From Erythrobacter sp. EC-HK427 (GTDB lineage Bacteria; Pseudomonadota; Alphaproteobacteria; Sphingomonadales; Sphingomonadaceae): a stretch of 64,000 bases of DNA. Location: positions 2,005,663-2,069,662 of the forward strand of contig NZ_LR701479.1 in NCBI RefSeq assembly GCF_902498745.1, in the 5' to 3' direction. The first letter of the stretch is position 1, and every line of letters begins with the position of its first letter. The position numbers and the translations under genes were made by a program. Under the pieces are notes generated by a model, which did not search any database, was not told the DNA's origin, and saw nothing but the letters and a program-made list of their open reading frames with translations. This document shows, in pieces, positions 36,427 to 46,038 of the stretch.

Positions 36427-38202
36427 ATGGAAAATCTGCTAGACTTGGGGCTTATCGGGATTGCGGTTGTCGTCATCCTGGTGATTTCTTTCCTCACCTT
36501 TCTCATCAAGCTCTACCGTCGCGCTTCAAAGGAAATCGCCTTTGTGCGCACGGGGATGGGCGGCGAAAAGGTCGTGATGAATGGCGGCGCGCTGGTGCTG
36601 CCGGTCCTCCACGAAACCATGCCCGTCAATATGAACACGCTGGTGCTGCCGGTGGTGCGCCGCGACGCGGAAGCGCTGATCACGCTCGACCGGTTGCGGA
36701 TTGACGTAAAGGCAGAATTCTACGTCCGCGTGAAGCCCGATGCCGAAGCCATCGCGATGGCGGCGCAGACGCTTGGCCAGCGCACCATGCAGCCCGAGGC
36801 GCTGAAGGATCTGGTCGAAGGCAAGTTCGTCGATGCGCTGCGCTCGGTCGCGGCGGGGATGACGATGAACGAGTTGCACGAACAGCGTGCCGATTTCGTG
36901 CAGAAGGTGCAGCAGGTCTCCTCCAACGATCTTGCGATGAACGGGCTGGAACTGGAATCGGTCTCGCTCACCGGGCTCGACCAGACGAGCATCGAACACT
37001 TCAATGCCAACAACGCGTTTGACGCCGAAGGCCTCACCAAGCTGACCGAGCAAATCGAAGCGCGCAAGAAGCTGCGCAACGATATCGAGCAGGACACCCG
37101 CGTGCAGATGGAAACGAAGAATCTGGAGGCGGATCAGGCGAGTTTCCAGATCAAGCGTGATCAGGAATACGCCCGGTTGGAGCAAGAGCGCGAGGTGGAA
37201 ATCCGCCGCGCCGCGCAAATGGCCGAAATCGCCAGCCAGCAGGCCGAACGCCAGCGCGAGGCCGATGCTGCCAAGATCGAGGCCAAGAAGCTGGTCGATG
37301 CGCAGCAGATCGAGGCCGACCGGCTGGTGGAAGAGGCCCGCATCGATCAGGTGCGCGCGCTCGAAATCGCCCGGCAGGAACAGCAGATAGCGGTGCAGAA
37401 CAAGTCGCGCGAAGAAAGCCAGGCCAAGGCCGAGGCAGACGCAGCGCGGGCCAAAGCTGTCGCGGCAGAAGAACAGGTGGCCACCGCGCGCGAAAGCGAG
37501 ATTGCCGAGCGGCAAAAGAAGATCGAACTGATCGAAGCGGCCAAGGTCGCCGAGCGGGACGCGATCAAGATCAAGGTGGAAGCCGAGGCCGAGAAGGACG
37601 CCGCCACCAACCGCGCCGCAGCGGTCAAATTCGAAGCCCAAGGCGAGGCCGATGCCGAGAAGCTGCGCGCCGAAGCCGCAAGGGTGCGCTTCGAAGTCGA
37701 AGCTGCCGGTCAGCGCGCGGTGAACGAGGCGGCGAATATCCTCTCGATGGAGCAGATCAGCCTGCAAACCAAGCTGGCGCTCTTGAAAGTGCTGCCCGAA
37801 GTCATCCGCGAAAGCGCGAAGCCGATGGAAGCGATCGACTCGATCAAGATCGTGCAGGTCGATGGCCTCACCCAGCGTACCGGCGCGGCTGGTTCGACCG
37901 GCGGCGCGGGCGGCGGTTCGGGCAACCTTGCCAATGACGCGGTGGCCGCCGCGCTCGCTTACCGTGCGCAGGCCCCGGTGCTCGACGGGCTGATGAAGGA
38001 GCTGGGCCTCACCGGTGCATCGCTCGGCCAGCTAGTCGAAGGCGCGGCTCTGGGCGTGGCGAATACCGGGTTCGAGCCCGCTCCCGCGATTGCCGACGAG
38101 ACGCAATCGCCCGGCCTGTTCGCGCAGGATAATGCCGCGGCCAATGTGGGGGATGATCGCAAAGCCAAAGGCAAGCCCAAGGGTGCCGAAGCGGCGGAGT
38201 AA
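36427..38202 (+). CDS. Flotillin-family protein (YqiK-like)
   Basis: 591 residues. An N-terminal membrane segment (LIGIAVVVILVISFLTFLI) is followed by an SPFH/band-7 domain (FVRTGMGGEKVVMNGGALVL, LTLDRLRIDVKAEFYVRV-like), then a long Glu/Ala/Lys coiled coil (residues ~220-430) typical of flotillins, and a Gly/Ser tail. Flotillins organise membrane microdomains and fluidity. The YqiJ-like gene lies immediately upstream, the usual arrangement, and a strong terminator follows. Confidence 0.9.
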   Translation: MENLLDLGLIGIAVVVILVISFLTFLIKLYRRASKEIAFVRTGMGGEKVVMNGGALVLPVLHETMPVNMNTLVLPVVRRDAEALITLDRLRIDVKAEFYVRVKPDAEAIAMAAQTLGQRTMQPEALKDLVEGKFVDALRSVAAGMTMNELHEQRADFVQKVQQVSSNDLAMNGLELESVSLTGLDQTSIEHFNANNAFDAEGLTKLTEQIEARKKLRNDIEQDTRVQMETKNLEADQASFQIKRDQEYARLEQEREVEIRRAAQMAEIASQQAERQREADAAKIEAKKLVDAQQIEADRLVEEARIDQVRALEIARQEQQIAVQNKSREESQAKAEADAARAKAVAAEEQVATARESEIAERQKKIELIEAAKVAERDAIKIKVEAEAEKDAATNRAAAVKFEAQGEADAEKLRAEAARVRFEVEAAGQRAVNEAANILSMEQISLQTKLALLKVLPEVIRESAKPMEAIDSIKIVQVDGLTQRTGAAGSTGGAGGGSGNLANDAVAAALAYRAQAPVLDGLMKELGLTGASLGQLVEGAALGVANTGFEPAPAIADETQSPGLFAQDNAAANVGDDRKAKGKPKGAEAAE

Positions 38203-38223
38203 TCGCCTCCTCCCAAGCGCATG

Positions 38224-38260
38224 AAAAGGCCTGCGGGGTTCGCGCCTCGCAGGCCTTTTG
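38224..38260 (+). terminator. Strong intrinsic terminator after the flotillin gene
   Basis: AAAAGGCCTGCG pairs perfectly with CGCAGGCCTTTT over 12 bp, with a T4 tail. It overlaps the extended 5' end of the patatin frame, so that gene must start after it. Confidence 0.9.
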
Positions 38261-38274
38261 CTTTGCACTGCACC

Positions 38275-39459
38275 ATGGCTTGGGGCAGTAAGCCCGCCAT
38301 GGCCAAACCCGCAGCAACCCCGTCCTCCCCGCACGTCCTCGTCCTCCAAGGCGGCGGCGCATTGGGAGCCTATCAGGCTGGTATGTATGCCGAAATGCAC
38401 CGCGAAGGGCTGGAGCCCGATTGGGTCGCGGGTATTTCCATCGGCGCGATCAACGCCGCGCTCATCGCGGGCAATGCGCCTGAGCAGCGCCTGCCGCGCC
38501 TGCGTGCCTTCTGGGACAGGGTGAGCAGCGAATTGCTCGCTTTGCCGCCGGTGGCAGACGGCCCCGCGCGCCGCTGGTTTAACGAACTCGCCGCCAATAC
38601 GGTCGCGGTGATCGGCGCACCCGGCTTTTTCCGCCCGCACAATTGGTTCAACCCCAAGCAACAGGCGATGCACAGCGCGATCAGCATGTATGACACCGCG
38701 CCTTTGCGCGAAACGCTGCTGGAACTCGTCGATTTTGACCGGCTCAACGCCTCGCCCATGCGGGTGAGCCTTGGCGCGGTGAACGTGCTGACGGGCAATT
38801 TCCGCTGGTTCGATTCAACCAAAGAACGGCTCTGCCCCGAACATATCATGGCGAGCGGCGCGCTGCCGCCGGGTTTCCCGCCGGTGATGATCGAGGGCGA
38901 GCCCTATTGGGACGGAGGTCTCGTTTCCAACACCCCGCTGCAATATGTGCTCGACGAGGCAGACCGGTGTGACATGACGATCTACCAGGTCGATCTGTTC
39001 CACGCGCGCGGGGCGATGCCGCAGGATATTTCCGAAGTGCTGCAGCGCGAAAAGGATATCCGCTATTCCAGTCGCACCCGCTTCAACACCGATGCCGCGC
39101 AGCAATTGGAAGCGCTGCGGCTGGCCGCGTGCCGCTTGGCCGAGAAGCTGCCCAAGGCCTTGCGCGAGGATCCTGATATCCAGGCGCTCACCGCGATTGC
39201 CGGGCCGGGCGCGATCCGGATCATGCTGCTCATCAACCGGCGCGAGGAGCACGAAAGCTATTCCAAGGATTACGAATTCAGCCGCGCCAGCGTGAACGAA
39301 CACTGGGATACCGGCGCCGCCGATATGCGCCACTCGCTAACCCACAAGATGTGGGCCGGGCGCGATAGCGAGGCGCGCGGGATCATCACCTATGACTGTA
39401 CCAATCCCGAAGGCGCCAGAATGCGCGGCGAGGGCGGGGTGGAGATATTTGGGGGTTAG
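38275..39459 (+). CDS. Patatin-like phospholipase
   Basis: The start is ATG 38275 or 38299, both after the upstream terminator. The patatin domain shows the oxyanion loop LQGGGALGAYQAG, the nucleophile elbow GISIG with Ser, and the dyad Asp in DGGLVSN. It hydrolyses acyl esters of phospholipids or storage lipids. Its C-terminus (SLTHKMWAGRDS, EIFGG) fits the DUF3734-linked group. It ends convergently, overlapping the stop of the gluzincin gene. Confidence 0.88.
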   Translation: MAWGSKPAMAKPAATPSSPHVLVLQGGGALGAYQAGMYAEMHREGLEPDWVAGISIGAINAALIAGNAPEQRLPRLRAFWDRVSSELLALPPVADGPARRWFNELAANTVAVIGAPGFFRPHNWFNPKQQAMHSAISMYDTAPLRETLLELVDFDRLNASPMRVSLGAVNVLTGNFRWFDSTKERLCPEHIMASGALPPGFPPVMIEGEPYWDGGLVSNTPLQYVLDEADRCDMTIYQVDLFHARGAMPQDISEVLQREKDIRYSSRTRFNTDAAQQLEALRLAACRLAEKLPKALREDPDIQALTAIAGPGAIRIMLLINRREEHESYSKDYEFSRASVNEHWDTGAADMRHSLTHKMWAGRDSEARGIITYDCTNPEGARMRGEGGVEIFGG

Positions 39460-41108
39460 GTGGCAGGGTCTTGGAAGGCGGGAATGTCGGGCAATCCGGT
39501 GATGACCGGTTGCGTCGCTGGTTCTGGCAGGTCGCCCGGGCAAGGCACCTCGATTGGGTCACCATCCACTACGCCGAGGGGCACCGGCTCGCCCGCTTCG
39601 CACAGCGCCTGGAGATGGGCATAATCCTCGGCGGTCAGCGCGGTCAGCGGCCGCCCGCCAAGCGTGCCGATCACCGGCCCGCCCGCCAGCAGTCCGCAAC
39701 CCGCCGGGGTGTCTAGCCGATAGGACTCCGCACCCGAGTAAAAGCCATAGCCTTCGCCTTCCGCCAGTGCGGTGCACTGACTGCGGATCAGGAACATCAG
39801 CGCGGTCCGCGCGCGCAGCGGCGCATTGGTCTGCGGTTCGATCACCACGCCCATCCGTCGCATTTCGGCATCGACCGTATCCCAGCGCTCGGCCCCACTG
39901 GTGGCAAGGATCGCGGCGAGGGCGGGGCGATCGAGCAAGCTCGCATCGCCTGATGCTGCGACCCAGTCGTCCAGCGTGTATTCGCCGGTGCCGCTGCCCA
40001 CGGCATTGCCGACCGTCTCCCGCCACATTTGCACGACGCCCGGACCGGACTCTGCCTCTCCCTGATACAATTCTGCGAGCAGATGCAGCAGCGGGCCGCA
40101 GCTATAGCGCATATTGGAAGGGATGAAGGACAGATCGTTCAATGCAACCTCGTCATTCCAGCCGAGCGCCGTGCGACAGCGATCCAGCCAGCTCGCAAAG
40201 GTGCCCTGCACCTGCGCACGGTCGCTCCACCCCAGCCGCCATACGGCCAGCGTGGCGATATATTCGGCCCCGCCTTCATGCAGCCATTGCGGCGTGCCTT
40301 GCGCGAACATTGCGACACCGCCGTTCCAGAAATGCACCCCTTCGTGCAGGATCAGCGAGCGGGTGGAAGCGAGCGCGCGCCGCGATGTCGGATCGGGCGC
40401 GGTGCCCATAAAGCGCAGGCCGATCATGGCCTCGCTCGTCACGTCTCCGGTGGAGAAGCTGCGGTCCGAGGCGATAATGCTGGTCGCCACGAATGGAGGG
40501 CTGGCGGGAGGCGATCCGAAGGTATCGACAAGCAGCCCGATGGACTGCGACACCATCTCGCGTATTTCCGCTTCGAAAGCAGCGTCGCCATTGCCGTCGA
40601 ACACGAAGCGGACGCCGCCTTGTTCAACCACCATGCTTTCGGGGCCGAGGAAGAGATAGCCTTGAGGCAGCGGCGCTTCGGGCCAGCGTGTCCAGCCTTC
40701 GGGCATTCCGGCCAGTTCCAGCGTCACGTCCCACGCGGCAAGATCGGGATATACCGTTTGCGCATAGAGCAGCCGCCCTTTGCCGATGCGGTAGAAGGGC
40801 GGATATTTCGCGTCCCGCTCGGTCAGATCCTCAACCAGCCGGAATTCGACGCGGTCGAACGGCGCATTGCCGGTGATGGCATTGTCGGCATAGGCAAGTC
40901 CGGGCGTTTCGATGTGCATGGCATCATCACGCAGAACATCGGCAGGGTCGAAATGCAGCTGCTGCACCGCCTGTTCCAGCGTGATCGTAACGTGCAGATC
41001 GTCACCGGCTGGCGCAATCGTAACTGCGGCAATCGGCAAGCGGGCTTCTTGCGAGAGGGCGGAAGCCGGAAGCAAAAGAGCCAGCAGGCCAAGAATCAAA
41101 GCGCGCAT
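39456..41108 (-). CDS. Gluzincin-type metallopeptidase, secreted
   Basis: 550 residues from ATG 41108, overlapping the greB stop (TGATG). The signal peptide ends LPASALSQE. The zinc site is HEGVH in LILHEGVHFWNGG, followed by HEGGAEYIATL with a third-ligand Glu; together these indicate a gluzincin in the M1/M61 group. The N-terminal beta-rich part resembles the M61 or M1 propeptide-like domain. Substrate unknown. It is translationally coupled to a transcription factor gene, an unusual pairing. Confidence 0.75.
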   Translation of the reverse strand: MRALILGLLALLLPASALSQEARLPIAAVTIAPAGDDLHVTITLEQAVQQLHFDPADVLRDDAMHIETPGLAYADNAITGNAPFDRVEFRLVEDLTERDAKYPPFYRIGKGRLLYAQTVYPDLAAWDVTLELAGMPEGWTRWPEAPLPQGYLFLGPESMVVEQGGVRFVFDGNGDAAFEAEIREMVSQSIGLLVDTFGSPPASPPFVATSIIASDRSFSTGDVTSEAMIGLRFMGTAPDPTSRRALASTRSLILHEGVHFWNGGVAMFAQGTPQWLHEGGAEYIATLAVWRLGWSDRAQVQGTFASWLDRCRTALGWNDEVALNDLSFIPSNMRYSCGPLLHLLAELYQGEAESGPGVVQMWRETVGNAVGSGTGEYTLDDWVAASGDASLLDRPALAAILATSGAERWDTVDAEMRRMGVVIEPQTNAPLRARTALMFLIRSQCTALAEGEGYGFYSGAESYRLDTPAGCGLLAGGPVIGTLGGRPLTALTAEDYAHLQALCEAGEPVPLGVVDGDPIEVPCPGDLPEPATQPVITGLPDIPAFQDPAT

Positions 41109-41599
41109 CACACCTCCGGATAGCTGATCCCGACCACTTCCCATTCTTTTGAACCACTTGGAAGTCTCACCACGCGCAAATCCCCCACTTCCGCGCCGCG
41201 CAGGGCGCGGGCGATGGGGCTGGACCAGCCGACGCGGCCTGCGCTCGCGTCCTGTTCGCGGTCGCCCACGATGGTGAGTGTGCGTTCGGTGTCATCCTCG
41301 TCCGCGATGATGACGGTTGCGCCGAAGAAGACACGGGTCTTGTCCGGCTGCTGCGCCGGATCGACCACCTTCGCGTGCTTCATCACCTTGGCGAGGAAGG
41401 AAAGCTCGCGGTCAATCTCGCGCATCCGCTTGCGGCCATAGAGGTAATCGCCGTTCTCCGACCGATCCCCGTTTCCCGCCGCCCAGCTGACAATCTCGAC
41501 AATCGCGGGCCGCTCGGTGCCGAGCAGGTGATCGTAGCGCGCTTTCAATGCGGTGAGGCCAGCAGGGGTGATGGGGTTGGTTTTGTCGGGGGAGGGCAT
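41108..41599 (-). CDS. greB: Transcription elongation factor GreB
   Basis: 163 residues. The N-terminal coiled coil (LTALKARYDHLLG) and the tip-like NGDRSENGDYLYGRKRMREI, ending with the C-terminal FKBP-like fold (FFGATVIIADEDDTERTLTI), match GreB rather than GreA by length and text. It cleaves backtracked RNA in RNA polymerase. Its stop overlaps the gluzincin gene start. Confidence 0.9.
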   Translation of the reverse strand: MPSPDKTNPITPAGLTALKARYDHLLGTERPAIVEIVSWAAGNGDRSENGDYLYGRKRMREIDRELSFLAKVMKHAKVVDPAQQPDKTRVFFGATVIIADEDDTERTLTIVGDREQDASAGRVGWSSPIARALRGAEVGDLRVVRLPSGSKEWEVVGISYPEV

Positions 41600-41632
41600 G
41601 GGCGGAGCTATAGCGGTCGTAGCCGTAAATGT

Positions 41633-42523
41633 TCAATTGGCGCGCTCAAACGGCACGGCTTCTCCGTCAAACCATATTTCGGCTGGGGGGCCGTCCGCTG
41701 TGAATTCGAATGTGCTTGGCGGTGAGCCGGTGCTGCATTCGACTAGCCTCCCGCTAACTTGGCACGCCGAGGGCATCGAGACCGAATACTGCCCCAAAAA
41801 CTCGTTGCCATTGCGCAAGACGAGTATCTTGTTGACGCCGTGATCGACACCACCGGGTACTGGCTGGTGCACGCCCCGAAAGGTGTAAATATTATAAGCG
41901 TCAGTCCCCGCTTGGACAACTCCGGCCTCATAGATTTGCTCGCGCCCGTTGAGCGGTCCGGAGAACCCCTGCTCGGCCAGAAAGTCGCGAACATCAGAGC
42001 CAGCATCATCCGACCACCCATCCAACCGATCAAAGAGCAATTGGCCCTCAAAAGGCGCGCTCCAATCGATGCGCCTCTCGGTCTCGCGCATGCGGTAGCG
42101 ATGGCCATTCAATGCGATCACGCCGTGATAATGCGTTTCCGGATCCGCCTTTACGACATATCCGAGATCGCGCCATCCGTTGCTCTCGCTTTCAAGCAGA
42201 GTCACCCAAGGGCGAACTGTGGGGTGTCGACCTATTTCAGTGTATCCGGCTTCCGTGCGTGTCGAAATCAGAAGAGTGCAGGCACCCGTCGCGCCGCAGC
42301 CTCCCGGGCCACGAGCGAGCTGAAGGCGTTCTGGAACGCCATCGCCATTGAGATCGACCTCCACGAACTCCCAATTGCGAGGCTGTCGTTCGCCTTGTGG
42401 AAGGCCCGCCGGTTCCGCTTGGTTTTCGATTGGCGGCCCAGTGTCAGCTGGCGCTTTGCTGCAAGAGGCAAGCACCAGCGAAAGGGCTGCAATCGCAAGC
42501 GAATGCAGTCCCCCCAACCTCAC
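41633..42523 (-). CDS. Hypothetical lipoprotein coupled to a lytic transglycosylase
   Basis: 296 residues from GTG 42523, overlapping the stop of the upstream gene (GTGA). This start gives a lipoprotein signal with LASC (Cys at 21); a longer upstream frame lies within the neighbour and is less likely. The mature protein has an EF-hand-like loop (VEVDLNGDGVPERLQLA), then FTADGPPAEIWFDGEA near the end. No family recognised. A role in the envelope near peptidoglycan is inferred from its neighbour. Confidence 0.65.
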   Translation of the reverse strand: MRLGGLHSLAIAALSLVLASCSKAPADTGPPIENQAEPAGLPQGERQPRNWEFVEVDLNGDGVPERLQLARGPGGCGATGACTLLISTRTEAGYTEIGRHPTVRPWVTLLESESNGWRDLGYVVKADPETHYHGVIALNGHRYRMRETERRIDWSAPFEGQLLFDRLDGWSDDAGSDVRDFLAEQGFSGPLNGREQIYEAGVVQAGTDAYNIYTFRGVHQPVPGGVDHGVNKILVLRNGNEFLGQYSVSMPSACQVSGRLVECSTGSPPSTFEFTADGPPAEIWFDGEAVPFERAN

Positions 42524-44463
42524 CGCAAGAAATCGCTCACCAGCCGGCTGCGGCCCATGGTTGCGTTTTCGGGGTAGAGGTGTTCGTAGACCACGGCGTT
42601 CTCCACCACGCGGTGGACGTAATTCTTGGTCTCGAAGAAGCCGATCTCCTCGATCCACCGCAGCCAGTCTCCGGTCACGCGCGGGTCGCCGTTTTCGCGC
42701 AGCCAGCGGTTCACGTTCCCCGGCCCCGCATTGTAGGCGGCGATGGCGAGCGGGTAGCTGCCGTTATACTGGGCGATCAGCCGCTCGATATGGTTGCTGC
42801 CCAATTGCATCGAGTATTCGGAGTCGGTCAGCAGGCGGCTCGGCGAATAGGACATATTCGCCCGGCGCGATTCCTCCTGCGCGGTGGCGGGCATGAATTG
42901 CATCAGCCCGCGCGCGCCCGCATGGCTGATGGCGTTTTCGGCAAACTGGCTTTCCTGCCGCGCGATGGCGTGGATCATCGTCCAATTGGTGCCGGGAGGC
43001 GTCTGTAAGGTGGGGAAACCAATGCGGGTAAACCCGGCATGGCCATCGGCTGCCGCCGCGTCCGCCAGGTTCACCGCCAGATCGCGCCGCCCGATATCGC
43101 GGGCGAGTTCGGCCACAAGCAGATGCTCGCCCACCGTCTCCGCCTGATCGGAGATCGCGCGGTAGAAGCGGATGCCGGTCGCCCATTCGGTATCGCGCGC
43201 GACTTCGGCGGTCGCTTGCGTAATCGGGGCGGATTGGAAAGCGCGGCGTTCCTCCTCGGTCGGTGCGCCCGCAGGGGCAGCGACATAGGGCGGGATCGGG
43301 CGGCCCAGCCGCTCCAGCGCCATCAAGCCGTAGAACCGGTCTGTATATTGCGCGGCCATTTCGTAATGCCGCTCGGCCTCGGCGACCATGCCCGCTTGCC
43401 GGTAGGCCTCGCCTGCCCAGAAGAAGCCTTTGCTCCGCGTCTGGCTGGTGCGTGCTGCCGCGCCATACTGGTAGAACAGCGGAGCCGCCGCCGCGCCGTC
43501 ACCCAGATACCAAAGCGCATTGGTGCCCCCCAGCCACATCAGTGAGGTGTAATCGTCGCGCAGTTGGAAGCCCATGCCGGAAATGTCTTCGCCCGGAGCA
43601 AACGCTTGCGGTGCGCGCTGCGCCACGCGGACGCTGTCCTGCCGGTTGGCGGCGCGGGCGACGCTCAAAAGTTCCTCGATCCACAAGGTACGGTCAAAGG
43701 GCAGGGCGGAGAGGGCTGGCGCTGTTGTCATCAGCCGCACCGCGCTGCCCGGAGAGCCTTCCAGCCGGAATTCGCGGCTACGATTGTAGAGATAGCCCGG
43801 ATCGCCGGTCGCACCCGGTGCTGCGGTCGCCCCGTCGCCGCCTTGCAGAATGGCGAGCCGCGCTTCGAACACCGGCACACGATCGGGCGAAACGCGCGCC
43901 ATCTGCCGCGCCGCGCCATCGGGCTCGCGCTGCCACAGGAGCGCGTCCATCCGCGCATCATTGTCCGCCTGGGTGAAGCCGCTGCCGAAATTGGCGTAGA
44001 TCGAGGCTTCGGCAGTGGGGCTCATCTCGCCGCCGCGCCATGCCTCCAGCGCCCAACGTTGCGCCTGCTCGCGATCGGTACCCATCAGTGCGAGCGCATA
44101 ATGCGCCTTGGCGTAATTGGTCACTGGATCGACTTCGGCGAAGAAGGCCATCAGCAAAGCGGGATCGACAAACTCCTCGCGCAGACGCCGCTCGGCACGC
44201 GCGCGCAGCGTGGCTTCATCGGGAAAACCGGGGTTTTCGATGATGAAGTTGGCATAGGTCGTGAACGGCAATTGCGCCTGCCGGTCGGCCCACAGCCGTT
44301 CCCAGCGCTGGATCTGCGGAGCCATCGGCCCCGGCCCCTCGGCGCGCAGGCTGGCGCGGTTTTCGTCCCACACGCGGGCATCCTGCGCGTTGGCGGCAAA
44401 AGGGGTGGCAAGGGCGGCCAGAGCGGCGGCGGAAAGCAGAGAATAACGAACCATGCTGGACAT
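42520..44463 (-). CDS. Lytic murein transglycosylase, Slt70-like
   Basis: 647 residues. A signal peptide ends FAANAQD. A long alpha-helical superhelix (~400 residues) is followed by an SLT domain with the catalytic Glu in ARQESQFAENA, then SHAGARGLMQFMPATA and AIAAYNAGPGNVNRW. It cleaves the glycan strand of peptidoglycan, releasing anhydro-muropeptides. A TATAAT box lies ~35 bp before ATG 44463. It is divergent from dapA. Confidence 0.92.
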   Translation of the reverse strand: MSSMVRYSLLSAAALAALATPFAANAQDARVWDENRASLRAEGPGPMAPQIQRWERLWADRQAQLPFTTYANFIIENPGFPDEATLRARAERRLREEFVDPALLMAFFAEVDPVTNYAKAHYALALMGTDREQAQRWALEAWRGGEMSPTAEASIYANFGSGFTQADNDARMDALLWQREPDGAARQMARVSPDRVPVFEARLAILQGGDGATAAPGATGDPGYLYNRSREFRLEGSPGSAVRLMTTAPALSALPFDRTLWIEELLSVARAANRQDSVRVAQRAPQAFAPGEDISGMGFQLRDDYTSLMWLGGTNALWYLGDGAAAAPLFYQYGAAARTSQTRSKGFFWAGEAYRQAGMVAEAERHYEMAAQYTDRFYGLMALERLGRPIPPYVAAPAGAPTEEERRAFQSAPITQATAEVARDTEWATGIRFYRAISDQAETVGEHLLVAELARDIGRRDLAVNLADAAAADGHAGFTRIGFPTLQTPPGTNWTMIHAIARQESQFAENAISHAGARGLMQFMPATAQEESRRANMSYSPSRLLTDSEYSMQLGSNHIERLIAQYNGSYPLAIAAYNAGPGNVNRWLRENGDPRVTGDWLRWIEEIGFFETKNYVHRVVENAVVYEHLYPENATMGRSRLVSDFLR

Positions 44464-44497
44464 TTTGGGCAGGCGCTCCTTATCAGGCGCTGAATGG

Positions 44498-44503
44498 ATT
44501 ATA
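44498..44503 (-). promoter_or_regulatory. Probable -10 box of the lytic transglycosylase gene
   Basis: Read leftward, GGTATAATCC is a perfect TATAAT, 35 bp before the start, in the short divergent gap with dapA. AAGGAG lies 12 bases before the ATG. Confidence 0.55.
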
Positions 44504-44541
44504 CCGTTGTCTAACGGCAGCGGACGCGAAAGGCTCCACGA

Positions 44542-45423
44542 ATGTTCTCAGGATCGATACCGGCGCTCGCCACCCCCTTCAAGGATGGACAGGTGGATGA
44601 AGACGCCTATCGCAAGTTTATCGACTGGCAGATCGAAAGCGGCTCCTCCGCGCTGGTGCCCTGCGGAACGACAGGCGAAAGTGCGACGCTGGATAATGAC
44701 GAGCATCACCGTGTCATCGGCATTTGCGCCGAACAGGCCGCGGGCCGCGTCAAAGTGATCGCGGGCGCAGGCTCGAACGATACGCAGACGGCGCTGTGGC
44801 ATATGAAGGAAGCGCAGATTGCCGGTGCCGACGCGCTGCTGCTGGTCGCGCCCTATTACAACCGGCCGAGCCAGGCGGGGCTGCTGGCGCATTTCAGCTA
44901 TCTGGCCGAACGCACCGATTTGCCGATCGTGTTGTATAACGTGCCGGGCCGGACAGTGACCGATATCCTGCCGGACACAGTGATCGAGCTGCACCGGCGC
45001 TTTCCCGACCGGATCATCGCGCTGAAGGATGCGAGCGGCGACCTCTCGCGCGTGGTGACGCAGCGCATGGGGGCGGGGCCGGATTTCTGCCAATTGTCGG
45101 GCGATGATCCGCTGGTGCTGGCGGGCTATGCGCTGGGGCAGGTCGGCTGCATCTCGGTGACGGCGAATGTCGCGCCGAAGCTGTGCGCCGATTTCCACGC
45201 GGCGGCGGCAAGCGGCGATTATGCGACCGCGCGCGGGCTTAACGAGCGGCTTTATCCGCTGCATAAGGCCATGTTCGCCGACGCCTCCCCCGCGCCCGCA
45301 AAATACGCGCTGAGCCGGATGTTCGACTGGTTCTCCCCCGAAGTGCGGCTGCCGATTGTCCAGTGTTCTGACGCGGCAAAGGCGGCGGTGGATGCGGCGA
45401 TGGAGATTGCGGGGATTGGGTGA
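44542..45423 (+). CDS. dapA: 4-Hydroxy-tetrahydrodipicolinate synthase
   Basis: 293 residues. It condenses pyruvate with aspartate semialdehyde in lysine and diaminopimelate synthesis. Motifs are CGTTGESATL, LYNVPGRTV (Tyr) and IIALKDASGD with the Schiff-base Lys. Length fits. It supplies meso-DAP for peptidoglycan; the neighbouring transglycosylase is divergent. A toxin-antitoxin pair lies between it and smpB, which normally follows it closely. Confidence 0.95.
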   Translation: MFSGSIPALATPFKDGQVDEDAYRKFIDWQIESGSSALVPCGTTGESATLDNDEHHRVIGICAEQAAGRVKVIAGAGSNDTQTALWHMKEAQIAGADALLLVAPYYNRPSQAGLLAHFSYLAERTDLPIVLYNVPGRTVTDILPDTVIELHRRFPDRIIALKDASGDLSRVVTQRMGAGPDFCQLSGDDPLVLAGYALGQVGCISVTANVAPKLCADFHAAAASGDYATARGLNERLYPLHKAMFADASPAPAKYALSRMFDWFSPEVRLPIVQCSDAAKAAVDAAMEIAGIG

Positions 45424-45464
45424 CAGTTCTTGCAAAGTGTTATCCGAATGGGCAACTTCACCAC

Positions 45465-45692
45465 ATGAGCCAGAACGAGCGCATCGTTGTTGATCCACAA
45501 GTTTGCGGCGGTCGCCCGATTGTCGCCGGAACGCGTGTGCGGGTTGTCGATGTGCTCGAAATGTTGGCAGGCGGTGCATCGCATGACGAGATTCTTGCTG
45601 ACTTTCCCTATCTGACGGAAGCGGACATCCGTGCGTGCCTCGCCTACGCAGCGAACGCAGTCGATCACCGGATCGTCAAAGACGCGGCGTGA
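45465..45692 (+). CDS. DUF433 antitoxin
   Basis: 75 residues from ATG 45465. It contains the DUF433 core: IVVDPQVCGGRPIVAGTRVR, then MLAGGASHDEILADFP and YLTEADIRACLAYA. DUF433 proteins are DNA-binding antitoxins of the VapB-like kind. The stop overlaps the start of a DUF5615 gene (GTGA), so it is coupled to the toxin. Confidence 0.85.
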   Translation: MSQNERIVVDPQVCGGRPIVAGTRVRVVDVLEMLAGGASHDEILADFPYLTEADIRACLAYAANAVDHRIVKDAA

Positions 45693-46012
45693 AATTTCTC
45701 GTCGATGCACAATTGCCTCCGGGTTTGTGCGCGGGATTAGCGAAGCGTGGGCATGAGGCGGTGCATGTGGCCCAAGTCCTTCCCGGCGCTACGCCCGATA
45801 TAGAGGTTCTGCGATATGCGGTGGCAAACGCGATGATACTCGTCACCAAGGACGATGATTTCGCGTTGCGGTTCACCCATCCGGAATTGCGGGTCGTTTG
45901 GCTGCGGATCGGCAACGCGACCAACCGCGCATTGATTGAATGGTTGGAGCCGAGATGGGAGCGTGTCGAGAATGCGCTGGACGATGGGGAACATTTGATC
46001 GAAGTGGTCTGA
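45689..46012 (+). CDS. DUF5615 PIN-like toxin
   Basis: 108 residues from GTG 45689 (overlap with the antitoxin stop). The N-terminus KFLVDAQLPPGL and ILVTKDDDFALRFTHP are the PIN-like acidic motifs of Mut7-C/DUF5615 proteins, which act as predicted RNases. A chromosomal toxin-antitoxin pair is inferred. It separates dapA from the usual smpB neighbour. Confidence 0.82.
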   Translation: MKFLVDAQLPPGLCAGLAKRGHEAVHVAQVLPGATPDIEVLRYAVANAMILVTKDDDFALRFTHPELRVVWLRIGNATNRALIEWLEPRWERVENALDDGEHLIEVV

Positions 46013-46038
46013 CGCGGGGCGATACAAAGGGAAATACC

